A stretch of 5,718 nucleotides of DNA from an uncultured Coriobacteriales bacterium. GTDB lineage: Bacteria > Actinomycetota > Coriobacteriia > Coriobacteriales > UMGS124. Positions 1 to 5,354 of the stretch are shown one piece after another. The stretch is from positions 1-5,718 of the forward strand of contig CAKUKJ010000176.1 of assembly GCA_934662525.1 (NCBI GenBank). The letters are read 5' to 3'. The position numbers and the translations under genes were made by a program. The notes under the pieces were generated by a model. That model made no database searches, was not told the origin of the DNA, and saw nothing but the letters and a program-made list of their open reading frames with translations. The first letter of the stretch is position 1. Every line of letters starts with the position of its first letter.

Positions 1-1
1 C

Positions 2-799
2 GCTCGAGCGGCGCCGGCGCTCCTCGGAGAGGCCAGTCAGGGTGGTCCGGCTCCTGGGAGGGCTCCGGGAGCACCTCCGCTTCTTCCATACCGTCGATCT
101 GGCGATCTCGCGGACGCGGAGCATCGCCTCGACGTGGAGACGGACCGCGGGCGCGCCACGCTCACGCTGGACGCGCGGCTCACCGTCTCCTGCGTACGCG
201 GATCCGAGGATCCCATCGCGGGCTGGGCGAGCAGCGGCTATCACCGCCGCGAGCCGGCGTGGACGGTCTCCGCCGGCACGACCCTCACGGGCAACGCCAA
301 CATGGGGCCCGACTACAACACCCTGCCTGGATACCAGCTCGGATATCCCGAAGACGACCAGGCGAAGACCGTCCTCATCCAGGCTACCGCCATTCAGGGC
401 GCGATATCCGACATGGGCGTGCGCTACAACATGGGCCCCTACTCGTTCGGCGCGCAGCAGCGCGTGCTCACGCCCGACGCCGTGGTGCGCTCCAAGTCGG
501 GCATCTGCATAGAGACGGCGCTCCTCGTGGCCTCGGTTCTGCAGTCGGCCGACATGCACCCCATGGTGCTCATCCTGCCGGGCCATGCCCAGGTGGCGCT
601 TGAGACGTGGGAGGGCAGTGGGCAGTATGTGCTGCTTGAGACGACGCTCCTTCCCTTCACGGGGGCAGACGGCCAGGTCATGCAGTACATAACGACGATG
701 TCAAACGACGAGTGGAACGCCTATCTGGCCGACGACGGCACCTATGTCATCGACTGCGACCTGGCCTCTACGTTGGGAATCAGGGGACTGGCGCTCTAG
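2..799 (+). CDS. Transglutaminase-like domain protein, C-terminal part (5' end outside window; possible frameshift)
   Basis: The frame is open from the left edge to the TAG at 797-799, giving 265 visible residues, and the true start lies upstream. Counting from the GTG at 134, the C-terminal half carries a transglutaminase/protease-like core. Cys125 sits in a GICIETA motif (codon 506-508), His151 in PGHAQVALE (codon 584-586), and Glu169 in LLETT (codon 638-640) where the classical triad has Asp. The spacing and the hydrophobic helix after the Cys fit this fold, as do the strands around the His. The substrate, and whether it is an enzyme or a binding module, cannot be told. Preceding residues look like a beta-rich domain. 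Bases 2 to about 97 have poor third-position GC in this frame, whereas the next frame (phase of position 3) has about 90 percent GC3 there, so the gene may be frameshifted near 80-100. A GTG start at 134 is possible but has only a distant GGAG (118-121). It converges on the lipoprotein gene, with 26 bp between stop codons. Confidence 0.72.
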   Translation, partial: ARAAPALLGEASQGGPAPGRAPGAPPLLPYRRSGDLADAEHRLDVETDRGRATLTLDARLTVSCVRGSEDPIAGWASSGYHRREPAWTVSAGTTLTGNANMGPDYNTLPGYQLGYPEDDQAKTVLIQATAIQGAISDMGVRYNMGPYSFGAQQRVLTPDAVVRSKSGICIETALLVASVLQSADMHPMVLILPGHAQVALETWEGSGQYVLLETTLLPFTGADGQVMQYITTMSNDEWNAYLADDGTYVIDCDLASTLGIRGLAL

Positions 800-824
800 G
801 GGGCGCGGGGCCTCTCTAGAGCGT
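791..824. terminator. Hairpin between convergent genes, possible bidirectional terminator
   Basis: Arms CGCTCTAG (792-799) and CTAGAGCG (816-823) are perfect inverted repeats. The stem can extend inward and outward by G-C and G-T pairs (791-803 with 812-824), leaving an 8-nt loop. The left arm contains the TAG stop of the plus-strand gene, and the hairpin fills the 26-bp gap before the minus-strand stop at 826-828. No clear T tract follows on either strand, so efficient intrinsic termination is uncertain. Position between convergent genes is the main support. Confidence 0.5.
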
Positions 825-825
825 G

Positions 826-1311
826 TCAATCATCCATTTGGGCGAGGAGCTTCCAGAGCCCTCCCTTGTCGTCGAACTCTCGCACGACATCGCCGTCCAC
901 CAGGTTGTGCGCGTTGAACGTGACCGAGACAACGCTGCCGTCGCTCATCGTGAAGATGAGGTTGTCGTCGTAGTCGGCGGCCCGCATGTCGGTGACCTCG
1001 CCAGCCTCGCCTTGCAGATAGGCCTCGTAGATTTGTTGGGCGAGGCGTGGGCTCTTAACCGTGTGGATTTGCACGGTCTCATGCAGCTCCTGGTGTTCCA
1101 CGGCGACGGCTTGCACGTCGGTGCTTGCGGCGCCTGAGCCTGCGTCGAGCTTGTTGATGGCAGGCCCGCTCGAATCCCCGCCATCGCCCGCCATGCCGCC
1201 CGTTTCTTCCATCGAGCAGCCTGCAAGCGCCCCGACAAGCGCCAGCCCGGCCAGGAAGGTGCTTGCAAGCGGCGGGAACGTGCACCGTGTCGTCCCTGCG
1301 TCTCTTTTCAT
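826..1311 (-). CDS. Small secreted lipoprotein of unknown function
   Basis: This gene encodes 161 residues. The N-terminus is a lipoprotein signal peptide: basic residues (K2, R3, R9), a hydrophobic stretch at about 15-30, and the lipobox LAGC ending in Cys32. The mature protein should therefore be lipid-anchored on the outer face of the cytoplasmic membrane. A Gly/Ser/Asp-rich linker (about 33-62) leads to a compact C-terminal domain of about 95 residues. That domain contains a DDNLIFTMSDGSVVSVTFN strand pair and ends in Asp-Asp. I do not recognise the family. The start ATG is preceded by GGGGATGAG, and the gap to the stop of the upstream regulator gene is only 9 bp, so the two are probably co-transcribed and possibly translationally coupled. 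The regulator-lipoprotein pairing hints at an envelope or ligand-related role, but nothing in the sequence names one. Confidence 0.85.
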   Translation of the reverse strand: MKRDAGTTRCTFPPLASTFLAGLALVGALAGCSMEETGGMAGDGGDSSGPAINKLDAGSGAASTDVQAVAVEHQELHETVQIHTVKSPRLAQQIYEAYLQGEAGEVTDMRAADYDDNLIFTMSDGSVVSVTFNAHNLVDGDVVREFDDKGGLWKLLAQMDD

Positions 1312-1320
1312 CTCATCCCC

Positions 1321-3105
1321 CTATTCCACGACGGGCATCTCGAAGCGCTCGAATGCCTCGACCATCTTCTTGTGGCGCAGCACGAAGTGCACGGCGGGGG
1401 AGGTGTTTTTGGAGACGAGGGCCCAGCATCCCGGCCGCACGGTGATTTGAATGTTTCGAAAGCCCAGGTCGGGCATCCAATCGAGATGCCAGTTGGGGTG
1501 TGCGTCGGCAAACTCCTCGGCCTGCGCCACATGTTTGCGGTACGTCTCGAGCCCATAGGGCACGCTTTGGTTGCAGAAGGCCTCTCCGAGCGCCAGGTTG
1601 GGCGCCGCCTGGGCAAACGCGGCGTCGTCGACGCGCGCGATCGCGACGCGAGCCTCCCCCTGGACCAGCTCTGTTCTTATGCGCACGAGTTGCTCGGCAC
1701 GGGCCGCGCGCACGCGCCCCTTCTCCTGCTCGTCGAGCCCCGATGGCGCGAGCGCCTCCTCGAGCAGGCTCTCGTCTATCGTGTACAGCGGGGGCGCCGA
1801 GAGGGTCGACATGCGCGCTCCGCCCTGGGCCGCCTCATGTGTCAGAAACGCGGCCAGCTCGTGTCCTTGGCGGGCGGTGTAGATGCTGGCGAGGGGCTTT
1901 GCCACGGCGAGCAGGTCGGCCGCGCGCCGCTTGAAATGGGCGACGGTTCCCGGGTCGCAGAAAAGCTCGCACCCGACATGCTCGTATGCGCCTGCAACGG
2001 CCTGCCCCTCGAGCGCGGCCGATTCGCAGGCCCGCACGAGATGGGCGAAGGGCCCTGCGGTTTGGGCGGGCAGGTAGTAGGGGCGGACCATGCCCGTCAT
2101 ATAGAGGGGCAGCCACGCCTCCATGCCCAGCATTATCTCGGGCAGGCTGCGCCCGACGTTGTGGATGTTGTCGATGGTGTGCCCGCCTCGCAGCAGCGCC
2201 GCAAGCGCGCCGAGCCACCTGGCGGGAAACTCGGGGTTGGCCTGCATTTTGTCCTGCATGGGCATGTCCGAGAACATGACGACCGACGTCCCGGCGGGGT
2301 CGGCGGCGGCGCGGGCGAGAAAGTCGAGCTCAGCCTGGCAAAAGCCGTCGATGCCCGTGTAGAGCTTGAAGGGGGAGGACGGCGGGGCCCCGCCTATCTC
2401 GGCCTGGCCCGCCGGATCGGGGGCTTGCCCTGCTTGGGCGGCGTGCATGGCGGCCAAATACGTGTCGAGGTCGAAGCGGTCGAGCTTGCGCAGGAAGGGC
2501 TCGAGCCCCGTGCTTTGCTGCTGCGTGGAGTCGTCCGTCGCGCACAGCCATGCGGCGATGTGGGCGGCAAGCTCCCTGGGGCCGCTTGCGGTGCCGCCTT
2601 CGCCGCCGGCCCCGGTCTTGCCCCCGCACAGCTTTGCGAGCGCCTCCTGCGCCCCCGGGCCCGCCGCCTCGGCGCGCTCGGCAAAGAATGCGCCCGCAGC
2701 CTGGGCGAACGAGGCGAAGTCGGTGGGCGTTCGCGTTTCGGCGCACACGCGCGACACATATGAGGCGCTGTACCCGAGCGCCTCGGCGAGCTTTGCGCGC
2801 GTGATGCCGAACGTGTCGAGCAGCCCCGAAAGCTTCTTGCCAGCGCCTTGGGGCGCCGACCCCCGGGCGCTTGCCAGAAGCGCGGCCTGCACCTCCTCGG
2901 CGTCGAGCGAGCGCCCCGCCCTTGCCGCCAGCTCGCACAGCGCGCGCGCCAGCTCGCGGGCCGGCAGCGTCTTGACGTCGGGCGTTCGCGTGCCCGCCAA
3001 GTAACGGCCCACCGTGGAGGCCGACATGCCGCACGCCTCGGCCAGCTCCTTGCCCGTGCAGCCTGCCTCGCTCACATATCCCCTCAATACCTGTGAGAAT
3101 TCCAT
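1321..3105 (-). CDS. Large XRE-like transcriptional regulator with two helix-turn-helix units
   Basis: This gene encodes 594 residues. The N-terminus carries a helix-turn-helix at residues 16-42 and a second at 101-127. The two align without gaps at 16 of 27 positions, including LAEA, G, SAS, V and the terminal TRTP, so they look like an internal duplication. An Ala/Gly-rich linker (about 145-242) leads to a C-terminal region of about 350 residues with no recognised enzymatic motif. Its distinctive stretches are HTIDNIHNVGRSLPE (309-323), WLPLYMTGMVRPYYL (331-345) and WHLDWMPDLGFRN (539-551). From memory, similar C-terminal regions occur in large uncharacterised HTH proteins of gut Clostridia and Coriobacteriia, possibly as a ligand-sensing domain; I could not check this. 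The ATG at 3105 is preceded by AAAGGGG at a proper distance. The gene is divergent to the PaaK-like ligase and leads the operon containing the lipoprotein. It probably controls the shared intergenic region. There is no transmembrane segment, so it is cytoplasmic. Confidence 0.88.
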   Translation of the reverse strand: MEFSQVLRGYVSEAGCTGKELAEACGMSASTVGRYLAGTRTPDVKTLPARELARALCELAARAGRSLDAEEVQAALLASARGSAPQGAGKKLSGLLDTFGITRAKLAEALGYSASYVSRVCAETRTPTDFASFAQAAGAFFAERAEAAGPGAQEALAKLCGGKTGAGGEGGTASGPRELAAHIAAWLCATDDSTQQQSTGLEPFLRKLDRFDLDTYLAAMHAAQAGQAPDPAGQAEIGGAPPSSPFKLYTGIDGFCQAELDFLARAAADPAGTSVVMFSDMPMQDKMQANPEFPARWLGALAALLRGGHTIDNIHNVGRSLPEIMLGMEAWLPLYMTGMVRPYYLPAQTAGPFAHLVRACESAALEGQAVAGAYEHVGCELFCDPGTVAHFKRRAADLLAVAKPLASIYTARQGHELAAFLTHEAAQGGARMSTLSAPPLYTIDESLLEEALAPSGLDEQEKGRVRAARAEQLVRIRTELVQGEARVAIARVDDAAFAQAAPNLALGEAFCNQSVPYGLETYRKHVAQAEEFADAHPNWHLDWMPDLGFRNIQITVRPGCWALVSKNTSPAVHFVLRHKKMVEAFERFEMPVVE

Positions 3106-3131
3106 CGCGACCCCTTTCCGCGACCGGCGTC

Positions 3132-3160
3132 TTTCATGTGCCCAGTATATGCGCTATAGT
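3132..3160 (+). promoter_or_regulatory. Candidate promoter for the PaaK-like ligase gene
   Basis: A good -10 hexamer TATAGT lies at 3155-3160. A weak -35-like TTTCAT lies 17 bp upstream at 3132-3137. Transcription would start near 3167, giving a leader of about 45 nt. The -35 match is poor, which suits a promoter that needs an activator. Not experimentally supported. Confidence 0.4.
3144..3149 (-). promoter_or_regulatory. Candidate -10 element for the regulator-lipoprotein operon
   Basis: Read on the minus strand this is TATACT, close to the -10 consensus. It would place the start near 3137, about 30 nt before the regulator ATG at 3105. The best -35-like hexamer, TTGCGC at 3175-3170, is 20 bp away, longer than ideal. 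The site is only 5 bp from the opposite-strand -10, so the two promoters would overlap. Confidence 0.3.
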
Positions 3161-3173
3161 TTGCCATATGCGC
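3147..3173. repeat. Direct repeats ATATGCGC, candidate operator
   Basis: Two identical 8-bp copies of ATATGCGC lie at 3147-3154 and 3166-3173. They are 19 bp apart start to start and flank the putative plus-strand -10 at 3155-3160. The spacing is close to two helical turns, so both copies would face the same side of DNA. They lie between the divergent regulator and ligase genes, where an autoregulatory operator is expected. Binding by the double-HTH regulator is an inference. Confidence 0.5.
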
Positions 3174-3193
3174 AACAGACGCACACCGACCAT

Positions 3194-3202
3194 AGGAAGG
3201 GG
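3194..3202 (+). promoter_or_regulatory. Ribosome binding site that sets the ligase start
   Basis: The purine run AGGAAGGGG directly abuts an in-frame ATG at 3203, too close to serve it. It is well spaced (9 nt) from the ATG at 3212, which is therefore chosen as the start. Another in-frame ATG at 3218 is 15 nt away and less likely. Confidence 0.65.
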
Positions 3203-3211
3203 ATGCCCGCC

Positions 3212-4450
3212 ATGAAGATGAAGCCGTTCCAGCTGAACGCCATCCTCAAAGAGCTCGATACCATCCAGCAGAAGAGCCCGTTCTATGCCAAGAAGTTCGC
3301 AGGCATAGACATGTCGACCATCCGCACGCAGGAGGACTTCGAGCGCCTCCCCTTCTCGGAGAAGGCCGACCTGCGCGAGGCGTATCCCCTGGGCATCCAG
3401 GCCGTTCCCGACGAGGACATCGTGCGCATCCATTCGTCCTCGGGTACCACCGGCACGCCTGTCATCATCCCCTACACCCAAAAGGACGTCGATGACTGGG
3501 CAGAGATGTTTGCCCGCTGCTACCGCGCCATCGGCTGCACGAGCAAGGACCGCATCCACATTACGCCCGGTTACGGCCTGTGGACCGCCGGCATCGGCTT
3601 CCAGCTGGGCGCCGAGCGCATGGGCGCCATGGCCATCCCCATGGGCCCGGGCAACACCGAGAAGCAGCTTCGCATGATGCAGGACCTGCAGTCCACCGTG
3701 CTGTGCGCCACGTCGTCCTACGCCCTCTTGCTTGCCGAACGCATCGCCCAGGAGGGCATCCGCGACAAGCTCGCCCTCACGAAGGGCCTCATCGGGTCCG
3801 AGCGCTGGGGCAAGAAGATGCGCGAGCGCATCGCCTCCGAGCTGGGCGTGAAGCTCTACGACATCTACGGCCTCACGGAGATTTACGGCCCGGGCGTGGG
3901 CGTGAGCTGCGACTACGACTGCGGCATCCATGTGTGGGACGACTACGTGTACGTCGAGGTCGTCGACCCCAAGACGGGCAAGAACCTGCCCGACGGCGAG
4001 GTTGGCGAGCTTGTCATCACCACGCTCGTGAAGGAGGGCGCGCCGCTCATCCGCTATCGCACGCACGACCTCTCCAGCATCATCCCTGGCGACTGCCCCT
4101 GCGGCTGCGAGCACACGCGCATCTCCCAGCTTGTGGGCCGCACCGACGACATGTTCAAGGTCAAGGGCGTCAACATGTTCCCCGCCCAGGTGGAGGAGGT
4201 CTGCGCCGCCGTCGACGGCGTGAGCAGCGAGTACCAGGTCATGATCGACCACCTTGCCGGCAAGGACATCATGACCGTCTACTTCGAGTGCGACTCGGCC
4301 GACCCCCTTGTGCGCCGCGACATCGAGGCCACCATGGTGGAGACGTTCAAGAACCGCATCGGCGTCACCATCGTGCCCAAGGCCGTGGGCATAGGCGACC
4401 TGCCCCGCTCCGAGAAGAAGTCCACCCGCATCTACGACAACAGGTACTAG
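3212..4450 (+). CDS. PaaK-like phenylacetate-CoA ligase family protein
   Basis: This is a 412-residue adenylate-forming enzyme. The family activates aryl or acyl carboxylates with ATP and then transfers the acyl group to CoA in the cytoplasm; phenylacetate is the classic substrate. Visible motifs are LPFSEKADLREAYP (46-59), the phosphate-binding loop SSGTTGTP (76-83), YGLTEIYGPGV (219-229), YRTHDL with Asp286, and GRTDDMFKVKGVNMFP (309-324) with the hinge region. The C-terminal PRSEKKSTR (398-406) has Lys403 at the place of the family's catalytic lysine. CPCGC (295-299) matches the usual CPCG turn. All core motifs are intact, so it should be active. It is shorter than the roughly 430-440 residues typical of PaaK, mainly at the N-terminus. 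No other aromatic catabolism gene (paa oxygenase or iorAB) is in the window, so the substrate is unassigned. It is transcribed alone, divergent to the HTH regulator, and ends before a hairpin terminator. Confidence 0.93.
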   Translation: MKMKPFQLNAILKELDTIQQKSPFYAKKFAGIDMSTIRTQEDFERLPFSEKADLREAYPLGIQAVPDEDIVRIHSSSGTTGTPVIIPYTQKDVDDWAEMFARCYRAIGCTSKDRIHITPGYGLWTAGIGFQLGAERMGAMAIPMGPGNTEKQLRMMQDLQSTVLCATSSYALLLAERIAQEGIRDKLALTKGLIGSERWGKKMRERIASELGVKLYDIYGLTEIYGPGVGVSCDYDCGIHVWDDYVYVEVVDPKTGKNLPDGEVGELVITTLVKEGAPLIRYRTHDLSSIIPGDCPCGCEHTRISQLVGRTDDMFKVKGVNMFPAQVEEVCAAVDGVSSEYQVMIDHLAGKDIMTVYFECDSADPLVRRDIEATMVETFKNRIGVTIVPKAVGIGDLPRSEKKSTRIYDNRY

Positions 4451-4490
4451 CGGCCGACGGCGGCTCAGCCTCGCCTTCCGAGCCTTTGCA

Positions 4491-4531
4491 GGGGCGCTCG
4501 CATCGCGCGGGCGCCCCTTCTCGTGTCCGTT
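4491..4531 (+). terminator. Intrinsic terminator after the ligase gene
   Basis: An 11-bp GC-rich stem pairs 4491-4501 with 4507-4517, with one G-T pair and a 5-nt loop; the outer seven pairs are GGGGCGC with GCGCCCC. A loosely T-rich stretch (TTCTCGTGTCCGTTT) follows. The hairpin begins 40 bp after the ligase stop and before the next promoter region, as expected for a terminator in high-GC DNA. Confidence 0.75.
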
Positions 4532-4549
4532 TGACCACAAGGTGGCAAA
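4530..4549. promoter_or_regulatory. Inverted repeat, candidate operator upstream of the TSCPD-Rrf2 operon
   Basis: TTTGACCAC (4530-4538) and GTGGCAAA (4542-4549) form a dyad around AAG, perfect except for one unpaired A in the left arm. It lies just upstream of and overlapping the likely -35 region of the following operon, which encodes an Rrf2 regulator. That is a typical place for an autoregulatory site. The motif is not matched to a known consensus. Confidence 0.4.
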
Positions 4550-4572
4550 GAGGGCCGCTTTGCAGGTACAAT
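4543..4572 (+). promoter_or_regulatory. Candidate promoter of the TSCPD-Rrf2 operon
   Basis: TACAAT at 4567-4572 is a near-consensus -10. The region 17-18 bp upstream (TGGCAA at 4543-4548) is a poor -35. A better TTGACC hexamer at 4531-4536 is 30 bp away, too far to pair with it. Transcription would begin near 4579, about 30 nt before the ATG at 4610. Confidence 0.45.
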
Positions 4573-4609
4573 GGCGGGGATTATGGGACATACCGGAGAG
4601 GAACCACGC

Positions 4610-4876
4610 ATGATCGAGACCGATTTCACCCCCAAGGGCGTGTGCGCCCGCAACATCCATGTCGTGCTGTCCGACGACGGCAAGACCATCGAGTCCGTCG
4701 AGTTCACCAACGGCTGCAACGGCAACCTCAAGGCCATCGGCAAGCTTGTGGCCGGCATGCCCGTAGACGTCATCGCCGACAAGATTGCCGGCAACACCTG
4801 CGGCAACCGCCCCACCTCCTGCGCCGACCAGCTTTCGATCGCCCTGCGCGAAGCCCAAGCCCTCGCCAGCAAGTAA
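4610..4876 (+). CDS. TSCPD domain protein, TIGR03905-like
   Basis: This gene encodes 88 residues. It matches the small stand-alone TSCPD proteins (about 80 residues, TIGR03905 type), which are related to the C-terminal domain of B12-dependent ribonucleotide reductases; their function is not established. Key features are the FTNGCNGNLKAIGKLVAG segment (32-49), GNTCGNRPTSCADQL (61-75) and four cysteines at 12, 36, 64 and 71, which could bind metal or be redox-active. The signature reads TSCAD rather than TSCPD. The start is set by GGAGAGG at 4595-4601, 8 nt before the ATG. An upstream in-frame ATG at 4571 overlaps the predicted -10 and has no ribosome binding site. The gene is first in a unit with the Rrf2 regulator, 9 bp downstream, which suggests a link to cysteine, sulfur or Fe-S status. 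Confidence 0.88.
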   Translation: MIETDFTPKGVCARNIHVVLSDDGKTIESVEFTNGCNGNLKAIGKLVAGMPVDVIADKIAGNTCGNRPTSCADQLSIALREAQALASK

Positions 4877-4885
4877 GCGTCCGCC

Positions 4886-5341
4886 ATGCTTGTTTCCAGC
4901 AGGGGCCGTTACGGCATGCGCATGATGATCGACATCGCCCGCCACCAGGGGCAGGGCCGCGTCGCGCTGCGTGAGATAGGCGAGCGCCAGGGCATCTCGG
5001 TCAAATACCTCGAGCAGCTTGCGCGCGCCCTGTGCGGTGCGGGCCTGCTCGAGGGCAGCCGGGGCCAGGGCGGCGGCTATGTGCTGGCCAAGTCCGCCGA
5101 CGACATCACCGCCGGACAGATACTGCGCGCAACGGAGGGCTCCACGGCGCCCGTGTCGTGCCTGACCGGCGAAGAGGAGTGCCCCCGTCAGGCAGACTGC
5201 GAGACGAACGCCTTCTGGGTGGGCCTCAACAAGCTCATCAACGCCTACGTCAACGGCTATTCGCTCACCGACCTGGTGAACGACTCCGTGGGCACGGGTC
5301 TCACGCCCGGCTCCTGCATAGGCTCGACGCACCGGGGCTAG
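4886..5341 (+). CDS. Rrf2 family transcriptional regulator, IscR-like
   Basis: This gene encodes 151 residues, the usual length for the family. The N-terminus SSRGRYGMRMMIDIA (4-18) is typical of Rrf2 proteins. The winged helix follows: HTH at about 27-50 with SVKYLEQL, then the GGGYVLAK wing at 62-69. The cysteines C92, C99 and C105 correspond to the three Fe-S ligands of IscR (C92, C98, C104), with one extra residue between the first two. The following motif reads CETNAFW where E. coli IscR has CLTHALW, so the IscR His107 position is Asn108. An Fe-S cluster is therefore likely, with a different fourth ligand. It probably acts as a DNA-binding dimer sensing Fe-S, redox or a small molecule. 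There is no strong ribosome binding site before the ATG and only a 9-bp gap after the TSCPD stop, so translational coupling is likely. No isc, suf or cys gene is visible nearby, so the regulon is unknown. Confidence 0.92.
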   Translation: MLVSSRGRYGMRMMIDIARHQGQGRVALREIGERQGISVKYLEQLARALCGAGLLEGSRGQGGGYVLAKSADDITAGQILRATEGSTAPVSCLTGEEECPRQADCETNAFWVGLNKLINAYVNGYSLTDLVNDSVGTGLTPGSCIGSTHRG

Positions 5342-5354
5342 GGGCTGGGCAGCC

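Noticed and set aside
42..512. A separate plus-strand gene in the frame of positions 42-512
   Set aside because: After about position 100 this frame becomes Arg/Pro/Ser/Thr-rich shadow sequence under the transglutaminase core. Only its first part looks coding, so it is treated as frameshift evidence rather than a second gene.
1372..2763. A 463-codon open frame on the plus strand opposite the HTH regulator
   Set aside because: It is entirely antisense to the regulator, has no recognisable domain, and its composition reflects GC3-driven stop avoidance. The minus-strand frame has clear HTH motifs.
3014..3211. A longer N-terminus for the PaaK-like ligase starting at 3014
   Set aside because: The extension would overlap the divergent regulator's 5' end and the promoter region and has no family similarity. 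A strong ribosome binding site precedes the ATG at 3212.
4531..4572. TTGACC (4531-4536) and TACAAT (4567-4572) as a single sigma-70-type promoter
   Set aside because: The spacer would be 30 bp, far beyond the usable range. TTGACC is better explained as part of the inverted repeat.
4571..4609. An upstream ATG for the TSCPD protein
   Set aside because: It overlaps the predicted -10 (TACAAT) and lacks a ribosome binding site, while GGAGAGG is correctly spaced for the ATG at 4610.
3580..4974. A 464-codon plus-strand frame overlapping the ligase, TSCPD and Rrf2 genes
   Set aside because: It is an Arg/His/Gly/Pro-rich out-of-frame translation crossing a terminator and three gene boundaries, with no coherent domain.
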